Source: Penium margaritaceum (lineage: Eukaryota > Streptophyta > Zygnematophyceae > Desmidiales > Peniaceae). From it: a stretch of DNA of 64,000 nt. The DNA lies in assembly GCA_023375785.1 (NCBI GenBank), contig SZWC01000553.1, positions 310,941 through 374,940 on the forward strand, in the 5' to 3' direction. Under the pieces are notes generated by a model. It was not told the origin of the DNA, did not search any database, and worked only from the letters and a program-made list of their open reading frames with translations. A program made the position numbers and the translations under genes. This document shows, piece after piece, positions 61,464 through 64,000 of this stretch (positions are counted from its first letter, which is position 1; the number at the start of each line of letters is the position of its first letter).

Positions 61464-62864
61464 AAGTTCTGCCACTTCCAGCTAGCACAGGCCGTCACTT
61501 TGAAAGTGACGGGTTGGGGTAAAACCTTCATCAAACTTGACCATCGACCACTGGATCTTCAAGTTCAAGCAACAAGCTTTCCAACGAGCCCAAGATCGCG
61601 AAGATCCAACGGTCGGATTGAGAGTTATGCTCAAAACGAGGTCGGCCAGGGCTACACTCTTGGTCAAAACGATGACTATAACTCTCACGTTTCTTTGTCA
61701 AATTTAAAAAGTGGCACATGCGAAATGTAGTATTTTTCCTAAGCTTTCCATTGGTGCAAAACTATTTGCATTCCATCGATTCGTTTAGGAGAAACGTCGT
61801 TTACAAGCTGGCTGGTCTGAGTTGGAGTAGGAGCAGAAGCATACCCTGTTTTCAAGAGGGCATATCTTTTGAAATCCCCTGTTGATGACCATGTTTTATG
61901 GGTCGATCTGAAATTTTTTGAGCTGAATTTTCCAGTGGTGGGGTTGGTTTTTCAAAATTCCTAGTCTGCTGGCACCTACATTCCATTTTCTGTCAGACAG
62001 ATTTCTGGCAGAAGCAGCAACAGAAGCAGGGGTAGCGCCGCCATCCAAGGGCAGCGCTGAGCATCACCAAGGCTCAAAATGGCAGTAGCTGGCGTTGTGA
62101 CAGCAGCCCAGCCTTTGGAGAGGCTGGAGGGACGCGCCAACTTCACGTTTTGGAAGATCCGTACCCACCTCCTTTTGGAGGAGAGGGGTTTGTGGGAGGT
62201 GNCTTCAAGGCTCCCTCTCTCCTCAAGTTCCAACATTTGGTATCAGAGCCAAGTTCTGCCACTTCCAGCTAGCACAGGCCGTCACTTTGAAAGTGACGGG
62301 TTGGGGTAAAACCTTCATCAAACTTGACCATCGACCACTGGATCTTCAAGTTCAAGCAAAAAGCTTTCCAACGAGCCCAAGATCGCGAAGATCCAACGGT
62401 CGGATTGAGAGTTATGCTCAAAACGAGGTCGGCCAGGGCTACACTCTTGGTCAAAACGATGACTATAACTCTCACGTTTCTTTGTCAAATTTAAAAAGTG
62501 GCACATGCGAATTGTAGTATTTTTCCTAAGCTTTCCATTGGTGCAAAACTATTTGCATTCCATCGATTCGTTTAGGAGAAACGTCGTTTACAAGCTGGCT
62601 GGTCTGAGTTGGAGTAGGAGCAGAAGCATACCCTGTTTTCAAGAGGGCATATCTTTTGAAATCCCCTGTTGATGACCATGTTTTATGGGTCGATCTGAAA
62701 TTTTTTGAGCTGAATTTTCCAGTGGTGGGTTGGTTTTTCAAAATTCCTAGTCTGCTGGCACCTACATTCCATTTTATGTCAGACAGATTTCTGGCAGAAG
62801 CAGCAACAGAAGCAGGGGTAGCGCCGCCATCCAAGGGCAGCGCTGAGCATCACCAAGGCTCAAA
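61464..62864 (+). other. Copy A10 leader, duplicated by an assembly join
   Basis: The true leader is about 630 bp (61,449-62,078, gag ATG at 62,079). After the N at 62,202 the text restarts at the LTR end (CTTCAAGGCTCCCTCTCTCC, as at 61,417) and repeats the leader, with about 1% differences, to the second gag ATG at 62,865. The leader carries GATCCAACGGTCGGATTG at 61,603 and GCTTTCCAAC at 61,576. Confidence 0.85.
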
Positions 62865-63704
62865 ATGGCAGCAGTTGGTGTTGTGACAGCAGCCCAGCCT
62901 TTGGAGAGGCTGGAGGGACGCGCCAACTTCACGTTTTGGAAGATCCGTACCCACCTCCTTTTGGAGGAGAGGGGTTTGTGGGAGGTGGTGAGCGGCGACG
63001 AGCCGGCTCCAGTTCCACAGGCAAAGGGCATCACCGCAGCGCAGGTGGTGGCGGGGAAGACGCCGCAAAAGGGTGCAGCTGATGCGGGTTCTTCTGTAGC
63101 TGTACCAGCAACGTATGAGGAGTGGAAAAAGAAGGACAGGCAGGCCTACAGGTTGCTTGTTAACACCATCTCCAACCCGCATCTTCAGTACGTGAGTGAC
63201 AAGGCTACTGCAAAGGAGGGGTGGGACACGTTGTGCAAGAAGTATGAGAGCAAGGATCCTGCATTCCTCATGCTTTTGGAGGAAAAGATGATGGCGCTGA
63301 AAATGCAGGGTGGTGAAGGGATGGAGGCGTATCTGGACAGGGCTAAGGAGCTGGCGAAACAGTTGAGAGCGGCTGGCAATCCTGTGGAAGAGACGCGCTT
63401 CATTCTCCTCTTGCTGAGGGGACTCCCAACCAGCTACGACACGGTGCGAGAGACGTTGGAGTGCCAGCCGACTCTCGACCTCGACTTCATCTGCACGCAC
63501 TTGGTGCAGGTGGAACTGCGTCGCAATGCAGCAAAGCGTAATGGCGGCAGTAGCAGCAGTGAAGCAGCTTTCATGGCCATGGGCTCACGCAACCAGCAGC
63601 AGCAGCAGCATGGGCAGCAGAGAGGCAAGAAGAAGGGCAAGTGCCACTATTGCCAGAAAGAGGGGCACTACAAGAAAGAGTGCTTCAAGTTCAAGAGGGA
63701 CTAG
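62865..63704 (+). CDS. Copy A10 Gag, complete
   Basis: A 279-aa copia Gag, the reference for family A. ATG at 62,865. Capsid core: LEGRANFTFWKIRTHLLLEE, TYEEWKKKDRQAYRLLVNTI, KEGWDTLCKKYESKDPAFLM, EAYLDRAKELAKQLRAAGNP, LRGLPTSYDTVRETLE, HLVQVELRRNAAKRN (UBN2 fold region). A short poly-Gln stretch precedes the nucleocapsid knuckle CHYCQKEGHYKKEC (63,642-63,683). Ends at a TAG (63,702-63,704) at a position where the other copies have Gln, so the original polyprotein probably read on into the poly-Gln linker and protease. Confidence 0.92.
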   Translation: MAAVGVVTAAQPLERLEGRANFTFWKIRTHLLLEERGLWEVVSGDEPAPVPQAKGITAAQVVAGKTPQKGAADAGSSVAVPATYEEWKKKDRQAYRLLVNTISNPHLQYVSDKATAKEGWDTLCKKYESKDPAFLMLLEEKMMALKMQGGEGMEAYLDRAKELAKQLRAAGNPVEETRFILLLLRGLPTSYDTVRETLECQPTLDLDFICTHLVQVELRRNAAKRNGGSSSSEAAFMAMGSRNQQQQQHGQQRGKKKGKCHYCQKEGHYKKECFKFKRD

Positions 63705-64000
63705 AAAGAGCAGCAGCAGCAGCAGCAGCAAAAGCAGCAATCTCCACAGCAACAGCAGCAGCAGTCACAGCAACGCCAGCAGCAGCAGCAGCAGCAGAAC
63801 CAGACTAGCGTGCGCCATTTTGGCAACATGAACGTCGCCAAGGAGGTGCGCGACCGCCTCTTCATGGCGAAGTCTGACATGTCGCAGAAGGAAAAGGCGG
63901 ATCTGGCGTGGTACAAGGACTCGGGGTGTACCAAGAGTCTGACGCACCACAAGGAGTGGTTCACACAGCTGCTCTCCATTCCTCCTCGGCCGATTGCTTT
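63705..64000 (+). pseudogene. Copy A10 poly-Gln linker and protease start (runs off the window)
   Basis: In frame after the TAG: a CAG-rich linker of about 30 codons, then HFGNMNVAKEVRDRLF and the intact protease site LAWYKDSGCTKS (about 63,907-63,942). Protease C-terminus, integrase and RT lie beyond the edge. Except for the TAG it shows no break. Confidence 0.88.

Overview
The window is repeat-dense nuclear DNA with no host gene, rRNA, tRNA gene or CRISPR array that I can support. Nearly all of it is LTR retrotransposon sequence: several Ty1/copia families and one large Ty3/gypsy element, in many truncated, inverted and nested copies. Copia families with a primer site matching plant initiator Met-tRNA (TGGTATCAGAGCC), nested insertion and CAG-to-TAG decay point to a plant or other streptophyte. 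I cannot name the species. Seven places carry single or five-base Ns and one has an 848-base N run. Three single-N joins and the five-N join are flanked by near-identical duplicated sequence and look like unmerged contig overlaps.

Layout. 1-20.8 kb: a scrambled field of copia family A (about 738-bp LTR, initiator-Met primer site, about 280-aa Gag, CCHC knuckle, poly-Gln linker, DSG protease, integrase, RT/RNase H), with fragments of a second copia family E (4.2-8.4 kb), an old family C LTR (14.2-14.5 kb), a 192-bp tandem repeat and several fold-back junctions. 20.8-53.9 kb: one minus-strand Ty3/gypsy element of about 14.8 kb once later insertions are removed; it split a family A LTR (left part 20,527-20,842, right part 53,946-54,327). 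53.9-64 kb: more family A and E copies, ending in the best-preserved family A copy (60,712 to beyond the right edge).

Nesting. Two plus-strand copia elements sit inside the gypsy integrase gene: copia B (24,071-37,857) and copia C (38,158-42,672, target duplication GGTGG). The integrase reading resumes across all three pieces (42,673-43,535; 37,858-38,152; 23,656-24,070). Copia D (28,379-34,622, target duplication ACAGG/ATAGG) lies inside the copia B reverse transcriptase. LTR pair divergence falls with depth (gypsy about 7%, copia B and C about 3%, copia D about 1% by eye), as nesting predicts.

Most unusual: the gypsy element has a second, paralogous aspartic protease in frame after RNase H (order gag-PR1-RT-RH-PR2-extra region-IN). 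After the integrase, in the position where retroviruses carry env, it has a Cys/His-rich reading region with about five PHD-like zinc-binding modules. Copia C is a non-autonomous element whose internal region is a long Lys/Arg/Gln-rich reading frame with a degenerate repeated motif instead of integrase and RT.
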